Assembly: GCA_017617995.1 (NCBI GenBank)
Contig: JAFZVE010000023.1
Coordinates: 1-34,974 of the forward strand
Source: Clostridiales bacterium
GTDB taxonomy: Bacteria; Bacillota; Clostridia; Saccharofermentanales; Saccharofermentanaceae
Reading direction: 5' to 3'
Length of the DNA: 34,974 nt
The notes beneath the pieces were generated by a model that had not been told where the DNA came from, made no database searches, and saw only the letters and a program-made list of their open reading frames with translations. Positions 22,824 through 31,313 of this stretch are shown here, in pieces (the first letter of the stretch is position 1; each line of letters begins with the position of its first letter). A program made the position numbers and the translations under genes.

Positions 22824-23537
22824 ATGACTCAAAGTGAGCAGAAAGAACTTGTCGCTTCCACAGCGATCGATACATTGACAGATCAGGGGAAGATCTTCTC
22901 CGGCATGAAGATCGGTCTCGGCACCGGCTCGACCGCCTACCCGGCCGTAAGACATCTCGCCAAGCGCATCGCCGACGGCACCATCAAGGACATCAAGGCC
23001 GTCGTCACCAGCTTCGGCACCCAGAACCTCTGCGAAGAACTGGATATCCCCGTTTACTCCATGAACGATAAGGCCATCGGCGGCCACCTCGACCTCGCGA
23101 TCGACGGTGCCGACGAAGTCGATCCCGATAACAACGTCATCAAGGGCGGCGGTGCCGCACTTCTCCGTGAGAAGATCGTCGCGTATAACTCCACGCAGTT
23201 CGTCATCGTTGCGGACGGCACGAAGATCGTCGACACGCTCGGCACGGGTTTTCATCTCCCGGTCGAGATCATCGGCGAGGCCCGGGTCCCCGTTATTTCC
23301 GCTCTAAATGCACTTGGCGCGGAGTGCTTCCTGCGTGAGGGCGTCCGTAAGTGCGGACCGGTCATCACCGACAACGGAAACCAGCTCCTCGACATCGTCT
23401 GGAAGACTCCGGTCGACCCCACCGAGATGGAGGATAAGATCAACGGCATCGTCGGTGTCGTCGATAACGGCTTCTTCACGAAGAACAAGCCGGTGGTCTT
23501 CACGATCGGGCCGGACGGAAATGTGATCGAGAGATAA
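22824..23537 (+). CDS. rpiA: Ribose-5-phosphate isomerase A
   Basis: 237 residues from the ATG at 22824 (GAGG about 9 bp upstream; a GTG at 22809 is possible). All RpiA signatures are present: GLGTGSTAYPAVRHLA (phosphate loop), DGADEVDP (catalytic Asp region), KGGGAALLREKIVA (catalytic Glu and Lys) and FVIVADGTK. The length is normal for the family (about 220-235). The enzyme interconverts ribose-5-phosphate and ribulose-5-phosphate in the non-oxidative pentose phosphate pathway, in the cytoplasm. It is monocistronic, with a weak TAAAAT -10 at 22788-22793. A divergent RpiB-like protein is encoded at 1.7 kb, so the organism has both unrelated isomerase types. The codon choice (many GTC, ATC, GGC) suggests high expression. 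Confidence 0.97.
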   Translation: MTQSEQKELVASTAIDTLTDQGKIFSGMKIGLGTGSTAYPAVRHLAKRIADGTIKDIKAVVTSFGTQNLCEELDIPVYSMNDKAIGGHLDLAIDGADEVDPDNNVIKGGGAALLREKIVAYNSTQFVIVADGTKIVDTLGTGFHLPVEIIGEARVPVISALNALGAECFLREGVRKCGPVITDNGNQLLDIVWKTPVDPTEMEDKINGIVGVVDNGFFTKNKPVVFTIGPDGNVIER

Positions 23538-23608
23538 GAAGCGGCCGAGCGGACAGGAAGGAAGAGACATTGACCTTTGTAGCCTAGAAAAGACCTTCAA
23601 TAGATTCA

Positions 23609-23614
23609 TATAAT
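23609..23614 (+). promoter_or_regulatory. -10 element of the zinc-binding membrane protein gene
   Basis: TATAAT at 23609-23614 lies 37 bp upstream of the ATG at 23651. No -35 recognised. Confidence 0.4.
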
Positions 23615-23650
23615 AGTTCATGTGGGGATGAGAAAGCAGGTGCGAATGCC

Positions 23651-24193
23651 ATGAAACGGATTAGATGGTTCCTTGTCGACAATAAAGCCTGGGTGATATT
23701 CATTATCTCCCTGATCATCTCTGCACTCATCCTCGTATTCGAGATCGGCCTCGGTTTGGCGATCCCCGTCATCCTCCTCGGCGTTGGCGGCGAGATGACC
23801 TCGTCCATCACATTGGGCGGAAACCTGTACGAGCATTTTTATCCCCTGCAGGGATTTGGCCAGCCGGAGGCCCATGAAATAATCACCGTCACCTTCTTCC
23901 CGCCCTTCTTCCTCTTATTCTATGCACTCCGGTTCATTATCATCATTCCTGTGGTGAATCTCCTTCTGAAGGATGACTATTCCAGGCCTCTGTATTCCCC
24001 CGGCGGAGTACTCCTGTCTGATGAAGTTCGTAGCAAAAGTAACAAGAACGCCTGGACATGTGAATGCAAGAAAGTCAATCCGGCCTATACCGGCACATGC
24101 TCCTGCGGCATGACGAAAAAAGAAGCCCTGGCCCGTCAGGCCCAGCGGCAGAATCGTCCTGCCGGAAATCCCAAAGGCACAAAGAAAGACTGA
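23651..24193 (+). CDS. Membrane protein with C-terminal zinc-ribbon-like motif
   Basis: 180 residues. Two to three TM helices (about 12-50 as a long hydrophobic pair, and 80-105) are followed by a cytoplasmic tail. The tail carries WTCECKKVNPAYTGTCSCG (about 138-156), a C-x-C...C-x-C site reminiscent of RanBP2-type or rubredoxin-like knuckles, and ends in a basic Gln/Arg/Lys-rich stretch. An AGGTG-type RBS lies about 10 bp before the ATG. No family assigned. It is monocistronic with TATAAT at 23609. The gene after it is also a membrane zinc-ribbon protein, but with a different motif order. Confidence 0.75.
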   Translation: MKRIRWFLVDNKAWVIFIISLIISALILVFEIGLGLAIPVILLGVGGEMTSSITLGGNLYEHFYPLQGFGQPEAHEIITVTFFPPFFLLFYALRFIIIIPVVNLLLKDDYSRPLYSPGGVLLSDEVRSKSNKNAWTCECKKVNPAYTGTCSCGMTKKEALARQAQRQNRPAGNPKGTKKD

Positions 24194-24203
24194 CCTTCCC
24201 CCC

Positions 24204-24230
24204 TTGCATTCCCCCCCGCGATACTATACT
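24204..24230 (+). promoter_or_regulatory. Promoter of the two-gene unit at 24280
   Basis: TTGCAT (24204-24209), 15 bp, TATACT (24225-24230), about 50 bp upstream of the ATG. Confidence 0.45.
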
Positions 24231-24279
24231 TTGTACTTATAGTGGCAAATGGAACCTGATACATATATGGAGGTAGCCT

Positions 24280-24927
24280 ATGGGAAATATCGAATACGTA
24301 TCCACTTCCGAGTATAAATTTCCGATCACGATCAACTACATCTGCGCCAACTGCGGGAAGGAGGTCACCCAGACCGAGGAACTCTTCGTCGGCGGCTCTG
24401 CCACCAGTTCTTCCGCCGAAGTTGTGCAAAAAGTAGCCTCCTCGACGCTTCCGACCGATACACTCGATCAGATTCGGCGCATCGCCGACTACGGGAAGAA
24501 ACACGTCTTTCTCATACCCTACGACAAGCTCGCCCCGCGCACCCAGTTTCATAAAGCGATCGTATTCCGTTGCCCGCACTGTAACCTCGTCCAGGTCCCG
24601 AATGCAGGTGGTAAACCAGCCTTCATCGGCGGACGCGGCATGAAGCTTCCCACGATACTGACCTTTGTCGTGATCATCGGCTGGCTCATCGGCATGAGTG
24701 TCGTCCTTTTCCAGAGCTCCGTGAACCCCATGGCGCTCCTCTTCGTCACCCTCGCCGCAGTCGCCTGCGGAATCGGCATCTTCATCTGGGAAAAGCTCTT
24801 GAAGAAGCGTGCTTTCAGCGATCCCGCCTACATGAAGAAGCAGTACGAAGCCGTGCTGAACTCCGCCGTCTATGTCGACTTCACCCCTTACGGTCTTGAC
24901 AAGATCGTGATGAACTCCGAAAAATAA
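24280..24927 (+). CDS. Membrane protein with N-terminal zinc ribbon
   Basis: 215 residues; GGAGGT precedes the ATG. A cytoplasmic N-terminal region holds two Cys pairs, ICANCGKE (about 21-28) and FRCPHCNL (about 97-104), which together make a zinc-ribbon site split by a 65-residue insert. Two TM helices follow (about 124-145 and 150-170), then a helical tail. Members of this loose group are often annotated as hypothetical. It is the first gene of a pair: the DUF2262-like gene starts 18 bp downstream. The TTGCAT-15-TATACT element at 24204 probably drives both. Confidence 0.75.
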   Translation: MGNIEYVSTSEYKFPITINYICANCGKEVTQTEELFVGGSATSSSAEVVQKVASSTLPTDTLDQIRRIADYGKKHVFLIPYDKLAPRTQFHKAIVFRCPHCNLVQVPNAGGKPAFIGGRGMKLPTILTFVVIIGWLIGMSVVLFQSSVNPMALLFVTLAAVACGIGIFIWEKLLKKRAFSDPAYMKKQYEAVLNSAVYVDFTPYGLDKIVMNSEK

Positions 24928-24944
24928 GAAACGAGGTACCTGCT

Positions 24945-25442
24945 ATGAACAAAGAAGATCTTATCCGTGTGAACGACAAGTACTGGGCCTACAAAGCTCC
25001 GGCCACGATCTGGGGAAGTGAGCTGAAGGTCAATATCGGCATCGGGTTTACTCTTCCCGAGGAGCAGTTGGATGCTCTGGTCTCCGTCATCGAGAAGCGG
25101 ATCGCTTTCCTGAATGATTCGCGTGCCGACATCGAAAAAGAAGTGCTTGACTACGGCGCCGTAGATCTGGCGAACGACTGGGCCGAGTCCGCCGAGCCGG
25201 ACGAAAATGAAGAGAACGTGTACATCATGGAGGACGGCGCGAAGGTCCGTCTCCCCATCTCGGAAGAATACTTCCTCAGCACGCTCCGGATCGACGAAGC
25301 CGCGATCGAGTTCTCCGACTCACTCGACGAGGTGGAAACGACCGTCTATGTCGCCTGTGATCCGGATTTCTTCGCCGGCCACGCCTTCGAGGTCTGCATC
25401 GACGAAGCAGGCAGCATCGACCGCTGCGTATTTGCCGGCTGA
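24945..25442 (+). CDS. DUF2262-like cytoplasmic protein
   Basis: 165 residues, a GAGGT-type RBS. No signal peptide or TM segment. The sequence order (KYWAYKAPATIWGSELKVNI, a helix with LNDSRADIEKEV, LANDWAE, ISEEYFLSTLRIDEAAIEF, and the end FFAGHAFEVCIDEAGSI with a final FAG) matches what I recall of DUF2262: a conserved W, an F-x-G-H-x-F/I-x-V strand and a terminal G. The biochemical role of that family is unknown; relatives occur near toxin-immunity loci. It is the second gene of a probable operon with the zinc-ribbon membrane protein. Confidence 0.65.
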   Translation: MNKEDLIRVNDKYWAYKAPATIWGSELKVNIGIGFTLPEEQLDALVSVIEKRIAFLNDSRADIEKEVLDYGAVDLANDWAESAEPDENEENVYIMEDGAKVRLPISEEYFLSTLRIDEAAIEFSDSLDEVETTVYVACDPDFFAGHAFEVCIDEAGSIDRCVFAG

Positions 25443-25454
25443 TCCCCGGCAAAG

Positions 25455-25482
25455 AAAAAAAGGGTAAGGCAGGAAGCCTCAC
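25455..25482 (-). terminator. Rho-independent terminator of the propeller lipoprotein gene
   Basis: On the minus strand GTGAGGC-TTCCT-GCCTTAC (one G-U pair) is followed by CCTTTTTTTC. The stop codon of the lipoprotein gene lies in the stem. Confidence 0.8.
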
Positions 25483-26774
25483 CCCAGCACAGTCTCATCT
25501 GAACCGTCGATCTTGATGCGCTTCGTCACATTCGACGAGCGGCCTGAGTCATCGGGTCCCATGAAGTAGATCTCGTCACCGACGATCACGATCTTTCCCA
25601 TCCGGATGTTTCCGGTATAGAGGAGCTCGTGGCCGTTCCCGTACTTATCAACATAGAGTTCATCCGAAGTCGCGACCACATCCACATCTTCCGAGATGTT
25701 TCTGGATGTCGGTGCGGCTTTTGCCGTCATCTCCAGTTCACTTCCGTCGACCTTACAGGAATAGTAGCCGGTACCGTCACTGTCAGTATTTCCGAAGAAG
25801 TAGATTCTCTCCCCGTCCGAGAAGAAGATTTCTTCGTTACAGGCTTCGGCCTCTACCGGGATCTCGGTATGGTTCTTCCCGTCAAGGTCCATGGAATAGA
25901 GCTTCCCGAAGAACATGCCTCCGGTCGCGAAGTTCGTCGGATCCGAAAAATAGATCTTCCCGTCTGCGATACAGAATGCGACCTTCGCCGTCATGGCGGA
26001 GTGCTTCGCTTCGAAGAGCACACGCTCGTTATATCCGTCGAGATCGCACTTGACGATCGCGCTGTCCCTGCAGAAATAGAGAGAGTCTCCGCATACGGTA
26101 ACCCCGGAGATAGCTCCGTCCGAGATACACTCTACTTCTCCTGTGTTCAGATCCATCCTGCGGATCCCGAAGATCTCTCCGTCGAGAGCATCTTCTCTGA
26201 AATAGAGGTAGTCACCTGCGAGGATCAGGCTATCGAGCACCACACCCGGCTTATACGTTGTTCTGTACATCTCGAGCTTACTTCCGGTCGCACGCGTTTC
26301 CTGCACGATCGCGAGGATCCCGTCCTCAGGGTGAACGATGAAGTAGTTATAGGTCCCGTTTCCCGTGGCAAATCCGCCGTTGGCGAGGTTGGCCGCGCCG
26401 AGATACGAGGGCTGCGTTACCGGGACAGTTGATGGATCGGTCTTGGGATCAGAATCGTCCGAATCCTTCTTCTTGCCATCTGACGGGTCCTCTTCGACCG
26501 GTTCCTGTGAGGCATCCGTGTCGTCGATCACTTCGGTGACATGATCGGTCGTCGGTTTCGTCTCACGAGTGGCGGAAGTTGCCGTTTCTTCGCTGTTTCC
26601 GTCCTCCTTCTCCTCTTCTCCGCTGTCATCGGATTCGTCCAGAGAAGCAGTGATCTTCGAATCACTGGCCTTTCCGTTCTTTCCTTTTGTTTCGTTATCC
26701 TCACCGCATGCGGAGCAAAGGCACGCCAGTGCCACCAGCATTACAAGAGATTTTCTGTATTCGATCTTTTTCAT
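25479..26774 (-). CDS. Lipoprotein with DUF5050-like beta-propeller
   Basis: 431 residues from the ATG at 26774, preceded by AAGGAGG. The lipoprotein signal peptide ends in ACLCSAC (lipid Cys about residue 23). Residues about 25-130 are a low-complexity acidic/Ser/Thr/Pro stalk. Residues about 135-431 contain repeated strands of the type GDYLYFRED, GDSLYFCRDSAIVKCDLDG, DGKIYFSDP, LYSMDLDGKNHTEI, GERIYFFGN and GDEIYFMGP, characteristic of the DUF5050 six-bladed propeller. Such proteins sit on the outer face of the cell membrane; the ligand is unknown. It is monocistronic with its own terminator. Its 5' untranslated region contains a 7-bp-stem hairpin (26803-26826). Confidence 0.85.
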   Translation of the reverse strand: MKKIEYRKSLVMLVALACLCSACGEDNETKGKNGKASDSKITASLDESDDSGEEEKEDGNSEETATSATRETKPTTDHVTEVIDDTDASQEPVEEDPSDGKKKDSDDSDPKTDPSTVPVTQPSYLGAANLANGGFATGNGTYNYFIVHPEDGILAIVQETRATGSKLEMYRTTYKPGVVLDSLILAGDYLYFREDALDGEIFGIRRMDLNTGEVECISDGAISGVTVCGDSLYFCRDSAIVKCDLDGYNERVLFEAKHSAMTAKVAFCIADGKIYFSDPTNFATGGMFFGKLYSMDLDGKNHTEIPVEAEACNEEIFFSDGERIYFFGNTDSDGTGYYSCKVDGSELEMTAKAAPTSRNISEDVDVVATSDELYVDKYGNGHELLYTGNIRMGKIVIVGDEIYFMGPDDSGRSSNVTKRIKIDGSDETVLG

Positions 26775-26802
26775 GAGTATACCTCCTTCTTTCGATCGAT
26801 TC

Positions 26803-26826
26803 CGGAGCCTTGCCATCACGGCTCCG
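26803..26826 (-). other. 5'-UTR hairpin of the propeller lipoprotein gene
   Basis: CGGAGCC (26803-26809) and GGCTCCG (26820-26826) pair over a 10-nt loop, just upstream of the RBS at about 26780-26787. It may affect translation or mRNA stability. No known riboswitch class recognised. Confidence 0.35.
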
Positions 26827-27029
26827 TTTCAGACATAGTACCACCAAATCCGTGTTTTCCAGATAAACGAACTGTCACCTAAGTTTTCCGGTTCTGTGCT
26901 TCATATGGGGATGCTTGGTGGTTTTCGTGCTTAAGCATCGTGGTTGACTATCACTTATTAGTCATAAAAGTATATAGATAACTCCCAAACCAACATCTTT
27001 TCGTTTAATGAATATTCACAATCAAGAAA

Positions 27030-27058
27030 TAGACAGAGCACACAAGATTGTTACAATC
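27030..27058 (+). promoter_or_regulatory. Promoter with overlapping palindromic operator at the island's 5' end
   Basis: TAGACA (27030-27035), 16 bp, TACAAT (27052-27057) preceded by TGT as an extended -10. The -10 is embedded in the perfect palindrome GATTGTTACAATC (27046-27058, 6-bp arms). Start ATG at 27097. A repressor binding the palindrome would block the promoter. Confidence 0.55.
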
Positions 27059-27096
27059 AAAATGATTAGTGATCAAGAGAAAAGGGAGGGGACATC

Positions 27097-27637
27097 ATGG
27101 CAAGAGGTCGGAACACGACGGCAGCGGAAGGTAGTGGGTGTCTATTTCTACTTCTTGTTGGTGTGGCTTTGACTGCTATTTCCATAGTGGCCAAATATGC
27201 TATCGTGTTTGGACTCATCGCTCTGATTGTTCTTATTTGTTATATTATAAAGGCAACCCTTCCTTTCCAAACTGGGATATACCGAATCCGATTATGTCCA
27301 GCAGCTTTATATTCCAATCGGAAATCACAACAATACACTTATACCGGATTTTGTGTTATTACCGAAGAATCGCGGTAGATACCCGAGCGCATTTGCAATT
27401 ATAGAGGCTAAGCGGAGTATAACAAAAAAACACGAGCTGGAAGATGCAATGGGACAAGCCAGAAGCTATGCCCTGCTTCTTGGCGTAAGATATTCTATAG
27501 TAGCTGCACAGGAGGGATTCTGGATTACTACATATAAAGATGGCTACAATGAGGTTATTCAGAAGTGCAATTGGGAAGAACTAAAGGATGATGATATGTT
27601 CTTTGAATTAAAAAAGTTGTTAGGTAAGAATGCTTAA
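27097..27637 (+). pseudogene. Frameshifted two-TM protein with HsdR_N-like nuclease domain
   Basis: An ATG with RBS GGGAGGGG opens a frame giving a polar start, then two TM helices (about residues 14-35 and 36-53). A second frame, offset by +1 and open from 27251, reads FLSKLGYTESDYVQQLYIPI and continues through IPDFVLL, AFAIIEAKRS, GQARSYALLLG and EGFWITTY to TAA at 27637. The D...E-A-K pair is the PD-(D/E)XK nuclease motif as in type I restriction HsdR N-terminal domains. Only one extra base (or two missing) between about 27251 and 27275 is needed to join the frames into one membrane-anchored nuclease of about 180 residues. A GTG at 27353 could start a truncated piece. Whether this is decay, programmed frameshift or sequence error cannot be told. 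Confidence 0.65.
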
Positions 27638-27722
27638 TTGGATTATCTGAGGACAACTTGCTTATTCATGACTGTTTTATATTTCTTTACAACTCATGCA
27701 CATTTGCAACCCATCGAAAGAT

Positions 27723-27741
27723 TATAATGTATTTGTACATT
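27723..27741 (+). promoter_or_regulatory. -10 element and inverted repeat upstream of the RAMA-nuclease gene
   Basis: TATAAT (27723-27728) overlaps the inverted repeat AATGTA-TTTG-TACATT (27726-27741), about 35 bp upstream of the ATG at 27767. No -35 is clear. Confidence 0.4.
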
Positions 27742-27766
27742 TTTCTATTTCAAGGAGGCTTCTAAT

Positions 27767-28534
27767 ATGGAATTGGGGCGACTTCGAGTAATAACTGATT
27801 TAAGAACAGCGTGGCCAAGCGAAGCCCGTGACTTTACTCCTTGGCTGGCAAGCAACATAGATATTCTTGGAGAAGAGATCGGCGTCGAGCTCTCGATTGA
27901 AGAAACAGAGTCAGCGGTTGGAAGTTTCAACGTTGATATTTTTGCCACTGACGCCGACACCGGAGATCGTATCATCATAGAAAACCAGTTAGAGGATACG
28001 GATCATGATCATCTCGGAAAGCTAATCACATATGCCTCTGGAAAGTCAGCCTCTCTGGTTATTTGGGTAGTAAAGAAGGCTCGAGAAGAACACAGGGCCG
28101 CTATCGAATGGCTTAACTTACACACAGATGAAGATGTCGGGTTCATACTTTGCGAGATAAAACTCTATTGCATAGACGATTCTGTTGTAGCTCCCAAATT
28201 CGAAATCATCGAACAGCCAAACAATTGGGCAAAAGAAATGCGTAAAACAAGCTCAAAAAGTCGCGAGCGCAGGATTCTTCCCAAAATCAGAGATATGCTC
28301 GAATGGGGCGTAGTCACTCCAGGAGATGTGTTAACTGCCAGTGGCACTGATGAAAAAGCCACACTACTTCAGAATGGTCATGTTTGTTATCAAGATGAAG
28401 AGATGTCCTTGCAGAACTGGTTGAGACGCGTATTCGGATGGGAATCTGTAGAAACATATCGTTACACAATTCATGATGGAACTGGGAAGAGTCTTTCACA
28501 AATCAGGAAAGATTATATGGATGAGAATGGGTAA
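27767..28534 (+). CDS. PD-(D/E)XK-like nuclease with C-terminal RAMA-like domain
   Basis: 255 residues; AAGGAGG precedes the ATG. Residues about 20-165 match a nuclease-fold family common beside restriction genes: RDFTPWLASNIDILGEEIG, VGSFNVDIFA (Asp57), IIIENQLE (Glu72, Gln74 in a D...E-x-Q variant), HDHLGKLITYASG and EEHRAAIEWLN. Residues about 175-250 resemble a RAMA (restriction enzyme and methylase associated) domain: MLEWGVVTPGDVL, ATLLQNGHVCYQDEEMS, LRRVFGWESVETYRY, GKSLSQIRKDYM. RAMA domains are thought to read DNA, perhaps modified bases. Together they suggest a DNA-targeting nuclease subunit. The stop overlaps the start of the helicase gene, so both are cotranslated. No methyltransferase is present. 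Confidence 0.8.
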   Translation: MELGRLRVITDLRTAWPSEARDFTPWLASNIDILGEEIGVELSIEETESAVGSFNVDIFATDADTGDRIIIENQLEDTDHDHLGKLITYASGKSASLVIWVVKKAREEHRAAIEWLNLHTDEDVGFILCEIKLYCIDDSVVAPKFEIIEQPNNWAKEMRKTSSKSRERRILPKIRDMLEWGVVTPGDVLTASGTDEKATLLQNGHVCYQDEEMSLQNWLRRVFGWESVETYRYTIHDGTGKSLSQIRKDYMDENG

Positions 28535-31313
28535 TGCGTTTTACACTAATAATACTGAAGTACGTTTCATCGATAGACTCAAGCAGAATATCGATGCGTG
28601 TTCTGCGTTTGCATTTTCAGTCAGCTTTATCAAGAAGGCAGGTTTGAAACTAATTGCACCGAACATAGATGCAGCTTTAGCAAGAGGCGCAACAGGCAAG
28701 TTGATCACATCAACATATCAAAACTTCACTGATATAGAATCACTGGAGTATTTTCTGAATCTCCAAGCTAAATATCCTGAAGCATTTGAATGTCACTTGG
28801 ATAAGGACTGTTTCTGTGATGTTGCTGGAAACAAGGTTGGATTCCATTCAAAAGGGTACTTGTTTTCTTTTCATGATCATAAGGAGCTCCTCGTCGGTTC
28901 TTCGAACATTACTCTATATGCACTACTGAAGAATGTTGAATGGGATGTTTCTGTAAATGATGGATCCGTAATCATCTCAGCGCAGATTGAGTTTGAAACA
29001 CTATGGAAGAAGACTCTTCCCCTCACACAAGATTTGATTTCCGAATACAAAACGAGATTGTTCTATTCGATCGAAAGATGGGACATGGACTATGATATTG
29101 CCAATTCAGAGATTAAGCCGAATTATATGCAACGAACTGCTCTTAAAGAGTTGAATCGCATTCGTGCTTATGGAGCAGGAAAAGCTCTTATTTGCGCTGC
29201 CGCAGGAAGCGGTAAAACCTATTTGGCTGCATTTGATGCCTTGAACTTCAACCCTGAACGACTTCTCTATATTGTTCAAGAAGGCTCCATTCTTATGAAG
29301 TCATATGAAACATTCCAGAAAGTATTCGGATCAGACAAAACTTATGGTATCTTTAACAAAGACTTTAAGGAAACAAACGCAAAGTTTCTATTTTCAACAA
29401 ATATCACGATGGCAAACTCTCTCGAACTATTCGACAAACGGGACTTCGACTATATCATCATCGATGAATGCCATCACGCGACTGCAGAAACATACAGGAG
29501 AATCCTTGAATACTTCGAGCCCGAATTCTTCTTAGGAATTACCGCCACACCAGAACGTATGGATGGAGATGACGTTTTCAGCCTCTTTGATAAAAACATT
29601 CCATATGAACTTCGTCTCCGCGACGCTATAGTAAACGGTTTAGTTGTTCCCTTCAAGTATTATGGTATTCGTGATGAGCTAATTGAATACGGAATCCAGA
29701 GTACAAAGGGGCATCACTTCGTAGAACAATTCTCTGATGAAAAGCATTGTGATTTCATCTATCAGGCAGTCGAGAAACATCGACTTCCAGGCAAGAAGCT
29801 TAAAGCTCTTGCCTTCTGCAGAGACATTTCCCACGCCATCCGAATGTCACAAGCGATGGAGAAATACTATCACACACAATATCTTACAGGGAAAAACTCT
29901 GTAGGCGAACGTATTCGTGCCTATAACGACTTACAAAACGATTCTGCGGACCTGGAAATCCTCTTTACCGTTGATATTCTTAACGAAGGTGTCGACATTC
30001 CCGGTGTTAATATGGTTCTGTTCTTACGCCCAACAGATTCACAGACCATCTTTATCCAGCAACTGGGCCGAGGTCTTCGTAAGTATGAAAACAAAGAATA
30101 CGTAACTGTTCTGGACTTTATTGGTAATGATTATCGCCGCAGTGTTCAGATCGCGTTCGCACTTGGCGGACTTGCTAAGAACTTCGTTGTTGAGAAGAAA
30201 TTGCTGTCTACACTAGTAGCAGAAGACTTCCGGTCGGTTGGTCTCTATGACTACGGTGTCGAGATCCATCTTGACGATCTCAGCAAAAAGGAGATTCTGT
30301 CGTTCATAGACGAATCAAACTTCAACACCAAAGTTTATCTCAAGCAGGACTATTTAAACTTCAAGAAATATATCGGCACGGCTGAGTATCCTCGGCACGT
30401 TGACTATCTCAATAATGACTATGCTCCGGACCTTATGAAGTTTATGCAAGCAAAGATTTCCGGAACAAAAAACATGTCTTACTATGGCTTCTTGAAAGCA
30501 ATTAACGAGGAGAATATTCCTTCTTTCGACGAACGGCAGGAAGACTTCATTGACTATGTTTCTGAGATGCTGCCTATTGTTAGGCCGTATGAGTTTTTGA
30601 TAATAGAGAGCATTCTTGATGGCGTTGGTGAAGTTTCTATCGCCGATCTCGAGAAACACATTCGAAGCACCACAAAACATTTTTCAAAAGACATGTTCGA
30701 ACATGCACTAACTTATATGTGCAAAACCGACTTCTTCACGAGAACAGATCTACATCTTTCTCTTGCAAATATCAATATCACGGTAGAACTTAATGATTAT
30801 CTCCGCGACCTTATCGCTTATGGTCTCGGCCGATATGATGTTGAGTTCTATTCTGCAAATGAAACCACGGATAGGATATTCAAGCTGTGGTCGAAATATA
30901 AGAAAACACAAATACAGCAACTTCTTGGGAATAACCCAAAGGATATTATGCTAGGCACAAAAGTATATGATGGCATTGCATACGCTTATGTTACCATCGT
31001 GAAGTCAACAAGCACAAAAGACACTCTGAAATATGTTGACGGTTATATCGATGCCAAGACTTTCCAGTGGGAGACTGTAGCTCACATCACGGAAAAGCAG
31101 CTCAGCGAGCTGCGTGCGGCGAAGTATATGGAACTCTTTGTTCGTAAGGTGGATTCAGAGGATGGCATCCAGCTACCTTTTACTTATCTCGGATCCGGCA
31201 AAATGAAGTACATAGAAGGTTCTCAAAAAGAAAATGGTGCTCATCTCTTCAACATTCTACTTGAACAGGAAGCTCCAGAAGATTTGTATTGCGACTTTGT
31301 TCTTCCAATATAG
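28521..31313 (+). CDS. PLD-nuclease / DEAD-box helicase / DUF3427 protein
   Basis: 930 residues from the ATG at 28521 (ATG 28527 also possible); the start overlaps the previous stop by 14 bp. Residues about 1-170 are a phospholipase D-like nuclease domain with FHSKGYLFSF (H-x-K) and VGSSNIT. Residues about 195-540 are a superfamily 2 helicase: Walker A CAAAGSGKTYLA (about 226-237), Walker B IIIDECHHA (about 313-320), GITATPERMDGD, DILNEGVDIPGVN and QLGRGLR (about 512-518). The remainder is a DUF3427-type C-terminal region ending in LFVRK...FTYLG and LYCDFVLP. This architecture is known from defence islands and resembles restriction translocase-nucleases. ATP-driven DNA movement with phosphodiester cleavage is inferred. 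The codon use is AT-rich and foreign to the flanks. Confidence 0.93.
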   Translation: MRMGNAFYTNNTEVRFIDRLKQNIDACSAFAFSVSFIKKAGLKLIAPNIDAALARGATGKLITSTYQNFTDIESLEYFLNLQAKYPEAFECHLDKDCFCDVAGNKVGFHSKGYLFSFHDHKELLVGSSNITLYALLKNVEWDVSVNDGSVIISAQIEFETLWKKTLPLTQDLISEYKTRLFYSIERWDMDYDIANSEIKPNYMQRTALKELNRIRAYGAGKALICAAAGSGKTYLAAFDALNFNPERLLYIVQEGSILMKSYETFQKVFGSDKTYGIFNKDFKETNAKFLFSTNITMANSLELFDKRDFDYIIIDECHHATAETYRRILEYFEPEFFLGITATPERMDGDDVFSLFDKNIPYELRLRDAIVNGLVVPFKYYGIRDELIEYGIQSTKGHHFVEQFSDEKHCDFIYQAVEKHRLPGKKLKALAFCRDISHAIRMSQAMEKYYHTQYLTGKNSVGERIRAYNDLQNDSADLEILFTVDILNEGVDIPGVNMVLFLRPTDSQTIFIQQLGRGLRKYENKEYVTVLDFIGNDYRRSVQIAFALGGLAKNFVVEKKLLSTLVAEDFRSVGLYDYGVEIHLDDLSKKEILSFIDESNFNTKVYLKQDYLNFKKYIGTAEYPRHVDYLNNDYAPDLMKFMQAKISGTKNMSYYGFLKAINEENIPSFDERQEDFIDYVSEMLPIVRPYEFLIIESILDGVGEVSIADLEKHIRSTTKHFSKDMFEHALTYMCKTDFFTRTDLHLSLANINITVELNDYLRDLIAYGLGRYDVEFYSANETTDRIFKLWSKYKKTQIQQLLGNNPKDIMLGTKVYDGIAYAYVTIVKSTSTKDTLKYVDGYIDAKTFQWETVAHITEKQLSELRAAKYMELFVRKVDSEDGIQLPFTYLGSGKMKYIEGSQKENGAHLFNILLEQEAPEDLYCDFVLPI

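Noticed and set aside
22606..22875. N-terminal extension of the two-TM gene to 22875
   Set aside because: It would overlap the rpiA start, is Arg/Ser/Gly-rich without a fold, and the RBS plus promoter place the start at 22605.
23629..23654. 8-codon ORF ending in an ATGA overlap before the membrane protein at 23651
   Set aside because: No usable RBS spacing; likely chance.
26940..26975. TTGACT near 26943 as the island promoter
   Set aside because: No -10 at acceptable spacing; the TAGACA-16-TACAAT element closer to the gene is better.
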